The notes beneath the pieces are model-generated. The model was given only the letters and a program-made list of their open reading frames with translations, did no database searches and was not told where the DNA came from. Of a DNA stretch of 64,000 nt, positions 16,892-26,310 are shown one piece after another. Source of the stretch: Qiania dongpingensis (GTDB lineage Bacteria > Bacillota > Clostridia > Lachnospirales > Lachnospiraceae); the NCBI RefSeq assembly GCF_014337195.1, contig NZ_CP060634.1, positions 2,976,001-3,040,000 of the forward strand. The letters are read 5' to 3'. The position numbers and the translations under genes are program-made. The stretch's first letter is position 1. Each line of letters opens with the position of its first letter.

Positions 16892-18244
16892 TCAGATATT
16901 GATGATATGAAGAGAATTTAAGATTGAACTGATCAGGATAGCGATGATACATATGGGAGCGACATACTTTATCACGATCACAAATAATTTTTTTCCTTTA
17001 AAGGGGCCGCTTTCTTCTGCCTCATCTATGATAACCTTAGGTTTGATGACGTAGCCCACTAAAATGCAGGTGATAAAGGCTACGATGGGCATCAGGACAC
17101 TGTTGCTCACAAAGTCAAAGAAGTCCAGAAATGCCATGCCGATGATCTGAATCTGAGACAGCACGCCATAGCCTAAAGCGGAAAGAGTTCCCAGGGCTAA
17201 AAGGATGACGGCAGTAATGATACAGCCGGATATCCGTTTCATGCCGGTCTTGTCGCAGATGATAGAGACCACTGTCTCCGTCAAGGAAATGGAAGAGGTC
17301 AAAGCGGCGAAGAATACCAGCAGGAAGAACAGCGTGCCGATGATATTGGTGATGGTAATGCTGCCAAATACTTTAGGCAGAGTCATAAACATAAGGCCGG
17401 GGCCCGCATTGATGTCTGCGCCTCCGGTGAAAGAAAATACGGCGGGGATGATCATGAGGCCAGCCAGGAACGCGATACCGGTGTCAAAAATCTCAATCTG
17501 ATGTACGGCAGAGGAGAGACTGGTATCCTTTTTCATATAAGAGCCGTATGTGATCATGATGCCCATGGCCAGTGACATGGAATAAAAGAGCTGTCCCATG
17601 GCGGCCAGTACCGTCGTGATGGAGAACTTGCTGAAATCGGGTTTCAGATAATAGATTACTCCATCCATGGCCCCAGGCAGGGTCAGACAATATATGGCGA
17701 TTCCCAGTGAAAGAAGCACCAGCAGCGGCATCATAAATTTGCTGACCTTTTCAATTCCTTTTTCCACTCCGGTCATGACGATGACGACGGTGATCACCAC
17801 GAAAATGATGAACCAGACCATCGGTGACGAAGATGAGATGAATTTTGTGAAAAAGTTTCCGTCGGATACGGCCGCTCCGTTTCCGGTCACGTATACCGAG
17901 AGATATTTTAATACCCATCCGCCGATAACGCAGTAGTAGGGCGTGATGATGATCGGCACGACCGAGCAGAGGGGACCGAGAAAACGAAAACGTTTATCGA
18001 GAACTCCGTAGGCCTTTATGGCACTCTGCCTTGTTTTACGTCCGATGGCGATTTCCGCTACCATGAGAGCAAATCCGAACGTTACGGCTAAGATCAAATA
18101 ACATAAAAGGAAAATCCCTCCGCCGTATTTAGCGGCTAAATAGGGGAAACGCCAGATATTTCCCAGGCCGACCGCAGATCCCGCGGCAGCGAGGACAAAC
18201 CCCAGCTTCCCGGAAAAACTGCTTCGTTTTGGTGTCTGTTCCAT
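16892..18244 (-). CDS. Sodium-dependent transporter, SNF (LeuT-fold) family
   Basis: A 450-aa protein with about eleven hydrophobic segments. The N-terminal signature GSAVGLGNIWRFPYLA marks the unwound TM1 of the LeuT fold, where sodium and the substrate amine bind. Bacterial members import amino acids with sodium; the specific substrate is unknown. ATG 18244 is preceded by GGGAGG. An upstream in-frame extension to 18340 would run through the promoter and was rejected. Confidence 0.92.
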   Translation of the reverse strand: MEQTPKRSSFSGKLGFVLAAAGSAVGLGNIWRFPYLAAKYGGGIFLLCYLILAVTFGFALMVAEIAIGRKTRQSAIKAYGVLDKRFRFLGPLCSVVPIIITPYYCVIGGWVLKYLSVYVTGNGAAVSDGNFFTKFISSSSPMVWFIIFVVITVVIVMTGVEKGIEKVSKFMMPLLVLLSLGIAIYCLTLPGAMDGVIYYLKPDFSKFSITTVLAAMGQLFYSMSLAMGIMITYGSYMKKDTSLSSAVHQIEIFDTGIAFLAGLMIIPAVFSFTGGADINAGPGLMFMTLPKVFGSITITNIIGTLFFLLVFFAALTSSISLTETVVSIICDKTGMKRISGCIITAVILLALGTLSALGYGVLSQIQIIGMAFLDFFDFVSNSVLMPIVAFITCILVGYVIKPKVIIDEAEESGPFKGKKLFVIVIKYVAPICIIAILISSILNSLHIINI

Positions 18245-18281
18245 GTTTTTACCTCCCACAAAAAATGACAATGTTCTATTA

Positions 18282-18310
18282 AGTCTACAATAAATTCTCA
18301 AATTGGACAA
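18282..18310 (-). promoter_or_regulatory. Sigma-A promoter of the SNF transporter gene
   Basis: On the minus strand TTGTCC (18310-18305), a 17-bp spacer and TAGACT (18287-18282), about 40 nt before the ATG. Confidence 0.65.
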
Positions 18311-18401
18311 GAGAAAAGTGAAATTTCTATAAAATATCAAAAAAAGGCGATGGGATTTACTTTTCTATCATCAGCAGACATGGTATAATATACAAGAAGA
18401 A

Positions 18402-18467
18402 GTATACCTTGACGCACGAAGGGCGCCTGCCCAGAGGGCATGTATTAAGGGATGCCCTTGGGTATAC
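18402..18467 (+). repeat. Small hairpin element, copy 1 (66 bp)
   Basis: Bounded by GTATACC and GGTATAC, with an inner stem AGGGCAT (18435-18441)/ATGCCCT (18452-18458). A second copy lies at 26247-26310, sharing TATACCTTGACGCACGAAG and the same fold. It directly abuts the end of foldback repeat copy B, and lies downstream of a TATAAT at 18384-18389 that may start the dgt transcript. It may be a protein-binding dyad, a small mobile element or an RNA hairpin. Confidence 0.7.
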
Positions 18468-18690
18468 CTTGGAATGATACAAAATACTTTTTGGAATCAT
18501 TTTTAGTTAACTCCGATTAAGCTTAAGTTTAGCACCGGCAGAAGTTCCGGGCTGTCCCGGAATCTTTCTGCCGGCGTCCTGACTGCCGCATCACATTGGA
18601 TAGACTTTGTTTCTTAGATTCTAGAAAAGGATCGGATATCCACACGGCCCGCGCTCATAACGCAGCGGGCCAGACGATATACCGCGCCGG
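18463..18690. repeat. Foldback repeat, copy B (internally deleted, inverted)
   Basis: It begins at ATACCTT beside the hairpin element. It carries the inverted terminal part seen in copy A (TGATACAAAATACTTTTT, then AAGCTTAAGTTTAGCACC and CCGGCAGAAGTTCCGG). It then jumps to the central region (GGATATCCACACGGCCCGCG) and loses the other half. Only about 230 of 735 bp remain. It fills most of the 469-bp gap between the SNF transporter and dgt, and would form part of the dgt leader if transcription starts near 18396. Confidence 0.8.
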
Positions 18691-18713
18691 CACAGGCCGG
18701 ACAGGGAAAGGCG

Positions 18714-19727
18714 GTGGCAGTGTTGAACATCAGAGAACAGCTGGAAGCACAGGAATGTGAGATTTTAAGTCCCTATGCTTCCCTCAGCAAAAACACGAGA
18801 GGGCGTGAACGAGACGAGCCTCTTTGCGATATCAGGCCGGCCTATCAGCGGGACAGGGACAGAATCCTGCACTGTAAATCTTTCCGGCGTCTAAAACATA
18901 AGACACAGGTTTTTCTTTCACCGGTGGGCGATCATTACAGGACGAGACTGACACATACGCTTGAAGTGGCGCAGATTGCCCGGACTATAGCGAAATCCCT
19001 CCGGCTTAACGAGGAGCTGGCGGAGGCCATCGCACTGGGGCATGATCTGGGACATACACCTTTTGGCCACGCTGGGGAGGACGCGTTAAATACGGTGTGT
19101 TCAGAAGGCTTTGCCCATTATAAGCAAAGCGTCCGAGTGGTTGAGCGTCTGGAAAAGGAAGGAAGAGGACTTAACCTGACCTGGGAGGTGCGAGACGGCA
19201 TCCTGAATCACAGGACCTCCGGCCGCCCTCATACATTGGAAGGTAAAGTAGTCCGTCTGTCGGATAAGATTGCGTATATCAACCATGATATAGACGATGC
19301 CATACGCGCTGGGATACTGACAGAGGAGATGCTTCCATCTCCTTATACGGACGTCCTCGGACATACGGTGCGGGAGCGTCTGAATACACTGATCCACAGT
19401 ATCATTGAGGAGAGCTGCGGCAAACCGGAGATTCTCATGGCGCCGGAAGTGGAAAAAGCCATGGGAAGCCTTCGGGCATTCATGTTTGAAAATGTCTATA
19501 AGAATAGTGTATCCAAAAAAGAGGATCCGAAAGCACAGCAGCTGCTGGTGGATTTATTTGGATATTATCTGGATCATGTGGATGAGCTTCCAGGGGAATA
19601 CAAGATGCTGATGGATCAGGGAGATTCTAAAGAACGGGTGGTCTGCGATTATATCGCGGGCATGAGTGACAGCTACGCGATCGACACGTTTACGAATCTG
19701 TTTGTTCCGCAGGCGTGGAAAAACTGA
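18714..19727 (+). CDS. dgt: dGTP triphosphohydrolase-like protein (HD domain)
   Basis: About 337 aa with the HD phosphohydrolase motifs: HTLEVAQIAR, the LGHDLGHTPFGHAGE metal-binding core, and KIAYINHDIDDA. It is expected to remove triphosphate from dGTP or related dNTPs. It heads the dgt-dnaG-rpoD operon, a common clostridial arrangement linking nucleotide control with primase. The start is uncertain: GTG 18714, GTG 18720 and TTG 18723 are all in frame after an AGGGAAAGGCGG stretch. TTG 18723 would give the MNIREQLE beginning common in relatives. Confidence 0.92.
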   Translation: MAVLNIREQLEAQECEILSPYASLSKNTRGRERDEPLCDIRPAYQRDRDRILHCKSFRRLKHKTQVFLSPVGDHYRTRLTHTLEVAQIARTIAKSLRLNEELAEAIALGHDLGHTPFGHAGEDALNTVCSEGFAHYKQSVRVVERLEKEGRGLNLTWEVRDGILNHRTSGRPHTLEGKVVRLSDKIAYINHDIDDAIRAGILTEEMLPSPYTDVLGHTVRERLNTLIHSIIEESCGKPEILMAPEVEKAMGSLRAFMFENVYKNSVSKKEDPKAQQLLVDLFGYYLDHVDELPGEYKMLMDQGDSKERVVCDYIAGMSDSYAIDTFTNLFVPQAWKN

Positions 19728-19742
19728 CAGGGGAATGAGCTT

Positions 19743-21500
19743 ATGTTTTATCCAGAAGAATTGGTGGAAGAGGTGCGGACGCGAAACGATATCGTAGATG
19801 TGATCTCCTCCTATGTGAAATTACAGAAGCGGGGCAGCACCTATTTTGGGCTGTGCCCTTTTCATAATGAAAAAACACCGTCCTTTTCCGTGACGCCGTC
19901 CAAACAGATGTATTACTGCTTTGGATGCGGAGCGGGGGGCAATGTGATCACGTTTTTAATGGAATATGAGAACTATACATTTCCAGAAGCACTCGCATAT
20001 CTTGCAGAGAGAGCGGGGATAGAGCTGCCGAAGCAGGAGGAGAGCGCGGAGGCCAGAAAACAGGCGGATCTGCGGGCGAGGATACTTGAGGTGAATCGGG
20101 AAGCCGGCCGGTATTTTTATTATCAAATGAAAGGCGTGTCCGGACAAAGGGCGTATGACTATCTGAGAGGCCGGGGCCTTACGGATGATACTATCCGGAA
20201 ATTCGGCCTGGGATATTCCAATCCTTACCGGGACGACCTTTACCAGTATCTGAAGAAAAAAGGATACAGTGACAGCCTCTTAAAGGAAACGGGTCTTGTG
20301 AAGATAGAAGAGAGGGGATGCCATGACAGGTTCTGGAATCGGGTGATGTTTCCGATCATGGATGTGAACGGAAAGATTATCGGCTTTGGCGGGCGCGTTA
20401 TGGGAGAGGGTGAGCCGAAATACCTGAATTCACCGGAGACGAAGGCCTTTGACAAGAGCAGGAACTTATATGGACTCAACTATGCCAGAACGGCCAGAAA
20501 GCCTTATATGCTGATCTGCGAAGGATATATGGATGTGATCTCCATGCAGCAGGCAGGCTTTGCCAACGCGGTGGCATCCCTGGGGACCGCGTTTACCTCC
20601 GGGCAAGCCAGTCTTCTTAGACGGTATACGGAGCAGGTGATCCTGACCTATGACAGTGACGGCGCCGGAATAAAGGCGGCGCTCCGGGCGATTCCGATAT
20701 TGAAGGAAGCAGGGCTGTCGGCCAAGGTGCTGAGCCTGAAGCCGTATAAAGATCCGGACGAATTTATCAAAAATCTGGGGGCAGAGGCGTTTGAGGAACG
20801 GATAGAATCAGCGCAGAACGGTTTCTTATTTGAGACAGATGTGCTTTACAGACAGTATGATATGGAAGACCCGGAGCAAAAGACGGCATTTCATAATGCG
20901 GTGGCAAAGAAGCTGCTGCAGTTTTCTGAAAAACTGGAACGGGATAATTATACGGAAGCTGTGGCGAGACAGTATCATATCGGGTATGAGAATCTGAAGA
21001 GCCTGGTCAACACCATGGGCGGAAAGGTCGGACTGGCGGCGGAACGGCCGTCGGGCATGCGGCGGACAGAAGAAAAAAAGGAGCGTACTGACGGGGTACG
21101 GCAGTCTCAGAGAATTCTGCTCACCTGGCTGATCGAAGATGAGCGTGTCTATGGTGCGGTGAAGGGAATCATAGGACCGGAGGATTTTACAGAGGTCCTT
21201 TATCAGAAGGTTGCAGCCATGGTCTTTGAGGGTCTGCAGTCGGGGCACCTGGAACCGGCCGGTATCCTAAGCCATTTTATTAACGACGAGGAAGAATATA
21301 AGGAAGTGGCGGCGCTGTTCAATACTTCCCTTTCGGAGCTGACAAAGGAGGAGAGAGAGAAAGCGTTTTCGGAAACCGTGAAGCGGGTGAAGCGGCACAG
21401 CCTCGAGGAAAAAAGCAGGAATGTGACGGAAATAGCCGCTTTGCAGGAGCTCATTAAAGAGCAGGCAAACTTAAATCAACTGCATATTTCTCTCAATTAA
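19743..21500 (+). CDS. dnaG: DNA primase
   Basis: A 585-aa protein. The N-terminal zinc-binding domain has CPFHNEKTPSFSV and YYCFGCGAGG. The catalytic TOPRIM core includes CEGYMDVISM and LTYDSDGAG, and a C-terminal helicase-interaction region follows. It makes RNA primers at the replication fork. It lies 15 bp after dgt with AGGGGAATG upstream, and is followed 49 bp later by rpoD, the classic macromolecular synthesis operon. Confidence 0.98.
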   Translation: MFYPEELVEEVRTRNDIVDVISSYVKLQKRGSTYFGLCPFHNEKTPSFSVTPSKQMYYCFGCGAGGNVITFLMEYENYTFPEALAYLAERAGIELPKQEESAEARKQADLRARILEVNREAGRYFYYQMKGVSGQRAYDYLRGRGLTDDTIRKFGLGYSNPYRDDLYQYLKKKGYSDSLLKETGLVKIEERGCHDRFWNRVMFPIMDVNGKIIGFGGRVMGEGEPKYLNSPETKAFDKSRNLYGLNYARTARKPYMLICEGYMDVISMQQAGFANAVASLGTAFTSGQASLLRRYTEQVILTYDSDGAGIKAALRAIPILKEAGLSAKVLSLKPYKDPDEFIKNLGAEAFEERIESAQNGFLFETDVLYRQYDMEDPEQKTAFHNAVAKKLLQFSEKLERDNYTEAVARQYHIGYENLKSLVNTMGGKVGLAAERPSGMRRTEEKKERTDGVRQSQRILLTWLIEDERVYGAVKGIIGPEDFTEVLYQKVAAMVFEGLQSGHLEPAGILSHFINDEEEYKEVAALFNTSLSELTKEEREKAFSETVKRVKRHSLEEKSRNVTEIAALQELIKEQANLNQLHISLN

Positions 21501-21549
21501 GGATAGAATATAGCCGAATAGCATTCGGTTACGGAAGGATGGGAGTTAT

Positions 21550-22653
21550 ATGGAAGCGGTGGGGCTCCGGCTGGAGGACAAGCTGGCTAAGCTTTTGAAG
21601 CTGGCGGCACAGAGGAAAAATACCTTGGATTACCAGGACATCATGGAAGTGCTTGGAGATGACAGCCTGAATGCGGACTGTATCGACAAGACGTTTCAGG
21701 TGCTGGAGGCCGGAGGCGTGGAAGTACGCAGTGAAATAGCAGAAGAAGAGCTTCTTTTCCTTTCGGATGAGGAAGGAGACAAAACAGAGACGGAATTTCA
21801 GGAGACGGTGAATATAGAAGGGCCTTCGTCAGAGGACCCGGTTCGGATGTATCTGAAGGAGATTGGGAAGATTCCTCTTTTGACGACGGGAGAAGAGCTT
21901 TCTCTTGCAAAGAGGATCGAAGAGGGAGATGAAGAAGCCGGAAGACGTCTGGCTGAAGCGAATCTCAGACTTGTCGTGAGCATCGCGAAGCGATACGCGG
22001 GGCGCGGCATGCAGTTTCTGGATTTGATCCAGGAGGGAAATCTGGGGCTCATGAAAGCCGTGGAAAAGTTTGACTATAAAAAGGGATATAAGTTCAGCAC
22101 TTACGCAACCTGGTGGATCAGGCAGGCGATTACAAGGGCCATAGCCGACCAGGGCAGGACGATCCGCATACCGGTCCATATGGTCGAGACGATCAACCGG
22201 GTGATCCGCACATCCAGACAGCTTTTACAGGAATACGGAAGGGATCCTAAGCCCGATGAGATTGCAGAACGGATGAACCTACCCGAGGAGCGGGTAAGGG
22301 AGATCATGAAGTTTTCCATGGAGCCGGTCTCTCTGGAAACTCCGGTGGGGGAAGAAGAAGACAGCCATCTGGCGGATTTCATACAGGATGAGAGCATCCA
22401 GGTTCCCGCCGAGGCGGCCGCGTTCAGCATGCTGAGAGAACAGCTGGGGGAGGTCCTCCATACATTGACAGACAGAGAGCGGCAAGTTCTGTGTATGCGT
22501 TTCGGACTGATCGATGGTGAGGGGCGGACCCTGGAAGAAGTGGGAAAAGAATTTAATGTGACAAGAGAGCGGATCCGGCAGATTGAAGCAAAGGCTCTCC
22601 GGAAGCTGAGACATCCAAGCAGGAGCAAAAAGCTTAAGGATTATCTGGAATAG
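21550..22653 (+). CDS. rpoD: RNA polymerase principal sigma factor
   Basis: A 367-aa sigma-70 group 1 protein. Region 1.1-like N-terminus, then region 1.2 ([16 protein letters not shown]), region 2 ([34 protein letters not shown]), region 3 and region 4 ([20 protein letters not shown]). It directs RNA polymerase to the TTGACA/TATAAT promoters seen across this window. It sits between dnaG and trmK in the same operon. Confidence 0.98.
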   Translation: MEAVGLRLEDKLAKLLKLAAQRKNTLDYQDIMEVLGDDSLNADCIDKTFQVLEAGGVEVRSEIAEEELLFLSDEEGDKTETEFQETVNIEGPSSEDPVRMYLKEIGKIPLLTTGEELSLAKRIEEGDEEAGRRLAEANLRLVVSIAKRYAGRGMQFLDLIQEGNLGLMKAVEKFDYKKGYKFSTYATWWIRQAITRAIADQGRTIRIPVHMVETINRVIRTSRQLLQEYGRDPKPDEIAERMNLPEERVREIMKFSMEPVSLETPVGEEEDSHLADFIQDESIQVPAEAAAFSMLREQLGEVLHTLTDRERQVLCMRFGLIDGEGRTLEEVGKEFNVTRERIRQIEAKALRKLRHPSRSKKLKDYLE

Positions 22654-22682
22654 ACACAGGATATAAGGAGAACGAAAGACAG

Positions 22683-23444
22683 ATGGAGTTATCAAAGAGG
22701 CTGACGGCCATTGGGGCCATGGTGGATCCGGGGAGCCGTCTGGCCGATATTGGCACGGATCATGGATATCTGCCGATCTGGCTGGTGGAACAAGGGGTGA
22801 TACCTTCTGCGATCGCCATGGATATCAATGAAGGACCTCTTCTTCGTGCGAGAGCGCACATTGAGGAGCACGGGCTGGACGCACGGATTTCTCTCCGGAA
22901 AAGCGACGGTCTGGAAGGGCTGGAGCCTGGAGAGGCCGACACGGCTGTGATCGCTGGTATGGGAGGAATGCTGATTATCCGGATTTTAGAAAGAGGAAAA
23001 AGGATTGCGGCCGGACTGCGGAGACTGGTATTGTCACCTCAGTCGGAGATTAAAGAGGTCCGGCGCTATCTTCTGCGGAATGGGTATCAGATTTTTGCGG
23101 AGGACATGGCAGAAGAGGAAGGGAAGTACTATGTTGTTATAAAAGCAGGATATTTGCAGGAAACAGCGGATGGAAAAGAAGGTCTTGGGCCGGATGAAGA
23201 GCCTTGGTCTTACATAGAAGAGAAATACGGCAGGTATCTGCTTCGGACGGGAAAACCAGTTTTTTTGGAATACCTGAAGAAAGAAGAGGACACTCTTATA
23301 AAGATTCGGGAGACGTTAATGGAAGTGAGGACAAAAAAGGCCGATGAACGCCTTCTGCAGATAGACAGAGAGATTCTGGCTGTGAAGGAAGCGCTTTTTC
23401 AGGCAGGAGCGGAAAAAACTGGGGAAGAGAGCCGGAAGAAATGA
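22683..23444 (+). CDS. trmK: tRNA (adenine22-N1)-methyltransferase
   Basis: A 253-aa class I SAM methyltransferase. The N-terminal part has ADIGTDHGYLPIWL (SAM loop) and AVIAGMGGMLI. The C-terminal part is helical and charged, as in TrmK/YqfN. It methylates A22 of certain tRNAs. Its position after rpoD and before the Nif3-like gene repeats the conserved Firmicutes order and supports the call. The spacing of 16-29 bp on both sides indicates one transcript. Confidence 0.93.
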   Translation: MELSKRLTAIGAMVDPGSRLADIGTDHGYLPIWLVEQGVIPSAIAMDINEGPLLRARAHIEEHGLDARISLRKSDGLEGLEPGEADTAVIAGMGGMLIIRILERGKRIAAGLRRLVLSPQSEIKEVRRYLLRNGYQIFAEDMAEEEGKYYVVIKAGYLQETADGKEGLGPDEEPWSYIEEKYGRYLLRTGKPVFLEYLKKEEDTLIKIRETLMEVRTKKADERLLQIDREILAVKEALFQAGAEKTGEESRKK

Positions 23445-23460
23445 CAAAGGAGGAGACCGA

Positions 23461-24258
23461 GTGAAAAAGTGCCGGGAGATAAAAGAGTGGTTTGACAGAA
23501 AATGGCCGGAATCAATGGCATGCGGCTGGGATAATGTGGGCCTGCTGGCCGGGAGGGCGGACAAAGAAGTACGGTGCGTATATGTGGCTCTGGATGCTAC
23601 AGATGAAGTAATAGAAGCGGCTGTACGGGAGGAAGCGGATATGCTGATCACTCATCATCCGCTTATTTTTGGAGCCATAAAAAAGGTCAGTGATGAGACG
23701 TCGGTGGGAAGTCGGGTCATGAAGATTTTACAGGCGGATATTTCGTATTATGCGGGCCATACCAATTTTGATATAGCGGCAGGAGGCATGGCAGATCTGG
23801 CGGCAGAACGCCTGGGGATAAGGGGATGTACGGCGCCCCTTGAGGCCATGGGAGAGCAACAGGGAGTCCCTGTGGGAATCGGCAGGGCGGGCTCTTTGGC
23901 AGAAGCCATGACCCTGGAAGAACTGTCAGAGCTTGTGAAGGAACGTTTCTGCATACCGGCTGTTACCGTCTACAGTGCAGATAAAAAACGGATGGTAAGG
24001 CATATCGCCATTTCACCAGGATCGGGAAAAAGCATGCTGGTTCCTGCTGTGGAAGCGGCCGCGGAGGTACTGATCACTGGCGATATGGGCCATCATGAGG
24101 GGCTTGATCTGATGGCGGACGGACTCTCTCTTATAGATGCGGGGCATTACGGCCTGGAGCATATTTTTGTGGATGCAGTTGCAAAAGAGCTGGAAATGGC
24201 CGGGTTTGGTCTAGTGATAAAGAAAGCTCCTGTTTCATATCCTTATGAGATAATATGA
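23461..24258 (+). CDS. Nif3-like dinuclear metal centre protein
   Basis: A 265-aa Nif3/YqfO family protein starting with GTG 23461 after GGAGGAG. The metal ligands are recognisable: ITHHPLIF, the GHTNFDIA segment, and the C-terminal GDMGHHEGLDL and DAGHYGLEH. Members may act as GTP cyclohydrolase-like or metal-dependent hydrolases, but the cellular role is unsettled. This version is the short form lacking the PII-like insertion found in B. subtilis YqfO. Confidence 0.92.
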   Translation: MKKCREIKEWFDRKWPESMACGWDNVGLLAGRADKEVRCVYVALDATDEVIEAAVREEADMLITHHPLIFGAIKKVSDETSVGSRVMKILQADISYYAGHTNFDIAAGGMADLAAERLGIRGCTAPLEAMGEQQGVPVGIGRAGSLAEAMTLEELSELVKERFCIPAVTVYSADKKRMVRHIAISPGSGKSMLVPAVEAAAEVLITGDMGHHEGLDLMADGLSLIDAGHYGLEHIFVDAVAKELEMAGFGLVIKKAPVSYPYEII

Positions 24259-24282
24259 TGCAGGCGGAAAGGGGTTGATATT

Positions 24283-25938
24283 ATGTGGACAGTAATATGC
24301 GGCGGAAAAGAAATGAAGGTGGAAGAGGGAGCCACGCTTCTGGAATTGTCAGAACGCGTGAGACAGGATTATTCCCATGACATTCTTCTGGCGTCTGTGG
24401 ACGGAAAACTGTCGGAGCTACATAAAAAGGTAAAAGACGGGAGCAGGATTGAATTTTTCACTGCGGCGGATAAGCCGGGATTTCAGACATACAGGCGCAG
24501 TATGATTTTCCTTTTGGTGAAAGCAATCTACGCGGCTGCAGGAAGAGATGTCCTGGATAAGGTGCTGGTGGATTTTGCGATCAGTAAAGGCGTGTATGTG
24601 GATATCCGGGGCGATATTCAGGTGGATGAGGCATTTGTGGAGTCCGTCTCTCAGAAGATGAAAGAGCTGGTGGAAGAAAAGCTGCCTTTGATGAAACGGA
24701 GCGTTTCCACCGATGAAGCGGTGGATTTGTTCGGGAAATATAAAATGTATGATAAAGAGAAGCTGTTCCATTACCGAAGAGTGTCCAAGGTGAATATATA
24801 CAGCATCCGGGAATTTGAGGATTATTATTATGGATATATGGTATGCAATACTGGATATCTGAAATATTTTAAGCTTTATTACTATGACGGAGGCATTGTC
24901 ATCCAGATGCCCACGCAGAAAAATCCGGAAGAGGTGCCGGAGTTTGTACCCGGTGAGAAGGTATACCAGTGCCAGAAGGAGTCCTCTAAATGGGGCGAGG
25001 CTCTTGGCGTAGACACTGTGGGCGATCTGAATGACCGGATTGTGAGCGGAGGGATCAACGAATTGATCCTAGTGCAGGAAGCTCTGATGGAAAAGCGGCT
25101 GGGAGAGATCGCTACAGAAATCGCGAGAGACCGGAACCGGAAATTTGTGATGATCGCGGGACCTTCTTCCTCTGGAAAGACAACCTTTTCTCACCGTCTG
25201 TCTATTCAGCTGCGAACATTGGGCCTTGAGCCGCATCCCATCGCCGTGGACAATTACTTTGTAAACAGGGAAGATACTCCCAGGGATGAATTTGGGGAAT
25301 ATAACTATGAATGCCTGGAAGCTATAGATGTAAAGCAGTTCAATCAGGATATGTGCGCTCTGCTGGAGGGAAAGACAGTAGCAATGCCCACATTTAATTT
25401 CAAAAAAGGCAGGCGGGAATACAAAGGAGACACTCTGACGATGGGGCCGGATGATATCCTGGTTGTGGAAGGTATCCACGGGCTCAACGACAAGCTGTCA
25501 TACAGCCTTCCTCCGGCAAATAAGTTCAAGATTTATATCAGCGCCCTCACTCAGCTGAATATCGATGAGCACAACCGGATACCAAGCACGGACGGACGTC
25601 TGATAAGGCGTATGGTGAGAGACGCGCGCACCAGAGGCACGGCGGCGAAGGATACCATCGCCATGTGGCCTTCTGTCCGCAGAGGTGAGGAGGAAAATAT
25701 ATTTCCGTACCAGGAGTCGGCAGACGTGGTATTCAATTCTGCGCTTATCTATGAACTGGCAGTCTTAAAGCCTTATGCGGAGCCGCTTCTTTTCGGGATA
25801 CCCAAGGATGCGCCAGAATATATGGAGGCAAAACGGCTGCTCAAATTCTTTGATTATTTCCTGACTGTGGTAAGCGAAGACATACCGAAAAACTCCCTTT
25901 TGAGAGAATTCATCGGGGGAAGCTGCTTCCACGTTTGA
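24283..25938 (+). CDS. TGS-domain nucleoside kinase (uridine kinase-like)
   Basis: A 551-aa protein. Residues 1-~60 form a ubiquitin-like TGS domain. Residues ~60-230 resemble the ThrRS/AlaRS second additional domain. A P-loop kinase follows, with GPSSSGKTT at 293-301 and VVEGIHGLNDKLS further on, typical of the phosphoribulokinase/uridine kinase family. It probably phosphorylates a nucleoside; the N-terminal domains suggest RNA or nucleotide sensing. It is the last gene of the dgt-dnaG-rpoD cluster, 24 bp after the Nif3 gene. Confidence 0.87.
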   Translation: MWTVICGGKEMKVEEGATLLELSERVRQDYSHDILLASVDGKLSELHKKVKDGSRIEFFTAADKPGFQTYRRSMIFLLVKAIYAAAGRDVLDKVLVDFAISKGVYVDIRGDIQVDEAFVESVSQKMKELVEEKLPLMKRSVSTDEAVDLFGKYKMYDKEKLFHYRRVSKVNIYSIREFEDYYYGYMVCNTGYLKYFKLYYYDGGIVIQMPTQKNPEEVPEFVPGEKVYQCQKESSKWGEALGVDTVGDLNDRIVSGGINELILVQEALMEKRLGEIATEIARDRNRKFVMIAGPSSSGKTTFSHRLSIQLRTLGLEPHPIAVDNYFVNREDTPRDEFGEYNYECLEAIDVKQFNQDMCALLEGKTVAMPTFNFKKGRREYKGDTLTMGPDDILVVEGIHGLNDKLSYSLPPANKFKIYISALTQLNIDEHNRIPSTDGRLIRRMVRDARTRGTAAKDTIAMWPSVRRGEEENIFPYQESADVVFNSALIYELAVLKPYAEPLLFGIPKDAPEYMEAKRLLKFFDYFLTVVSEDIPKNSLLREFIGGSCFHV

Positions 25939-25976
25939 GCATAACTTTAAATGTTTTTCCCTCTCATGATAAATAA

Positions 25977-26015
25977 AAGGCCCGCCGGAGCAGCTCTCGG
26001 CAGGCCTTCTTTTCT
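25977..26015. terminator. Intrinsic terminator
   Basis: AAAGGCCCGCCGGAGC and GCTCTCGGCAGGCCTT pair around a short loop, with A-rich and TTCTTTT flanks. It follows the nucleoside kinase gene and may also serve the convergent 36-aa ORF. Confidence 0.85.
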
Positions 26016-26063
26016 CGTATTCAATTTTGGAAAGTAATATATAAAAATACTATGTCGGCGAGA

Positions 26064-26174
26064 TCATAAAGGTGTGCCGTCCTTATTCATATCTTTCAGG
26101 TACAAGAATAATGGAAGCCCCATCTTCACAGTAACCGTGATAAAAACAAGTCCTACAAGTATTGCGCACATCAT
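26064..26174 (-). CDS. Small single-pass membrane peptide (36 aa), unknown function
   Basis: The minus strand encodes 36 residues starting MMCAILVGLVFITVTV, a clear transmembrane segment, then a second hydrophobic stretch (MGLPLFLYL) and a charged tail KDMNKDGT. GGAAGG lies 7 nt before the ATG at 26174. Upstream, TTGACA (26231-26226) is good, but the best -10 (TATAGT, 26204-26199) is 21 bp away. It faces the terminator at 25977-26015. Promoter, ribosome binding site and hydrophobic profile make it a plausible real gene; no family is recognised. Confidence 0.5.
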   Translation of the reverse strand: MMCAILVGLVFITVTVKMGLPLFLYLKDMNKDGTPL

Positions 26175-26246
26175 ATAATCACCTTCCTTCCTACTAATAC
26201 TATATCACAATCGAAGCAGGATGGATGTCAAGATACCGTTAAAGTT

Positions 26247-26310
26247 TATACCTTGACGCACGAAGTGTACCCGCCTTTAGGGCATGTATGAAGAGGTGCC
26301 CTTGGGTATA
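26247..26310 (+). repeat. Small hairpin element, copy 2
   Basis: Bounded by TATACC and GGTATA; shares TATACCTTGACGCACGAAG with copy 1 (18402-18467). The inner stem is AGGGCAT/GTGCCCT, where the last pair changed from T-A to T-G, so the fold is kept. Its right arm overlaps the left end of foldback repeat copy C (ATACCTTT at 26308). Confidence 0.7.
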
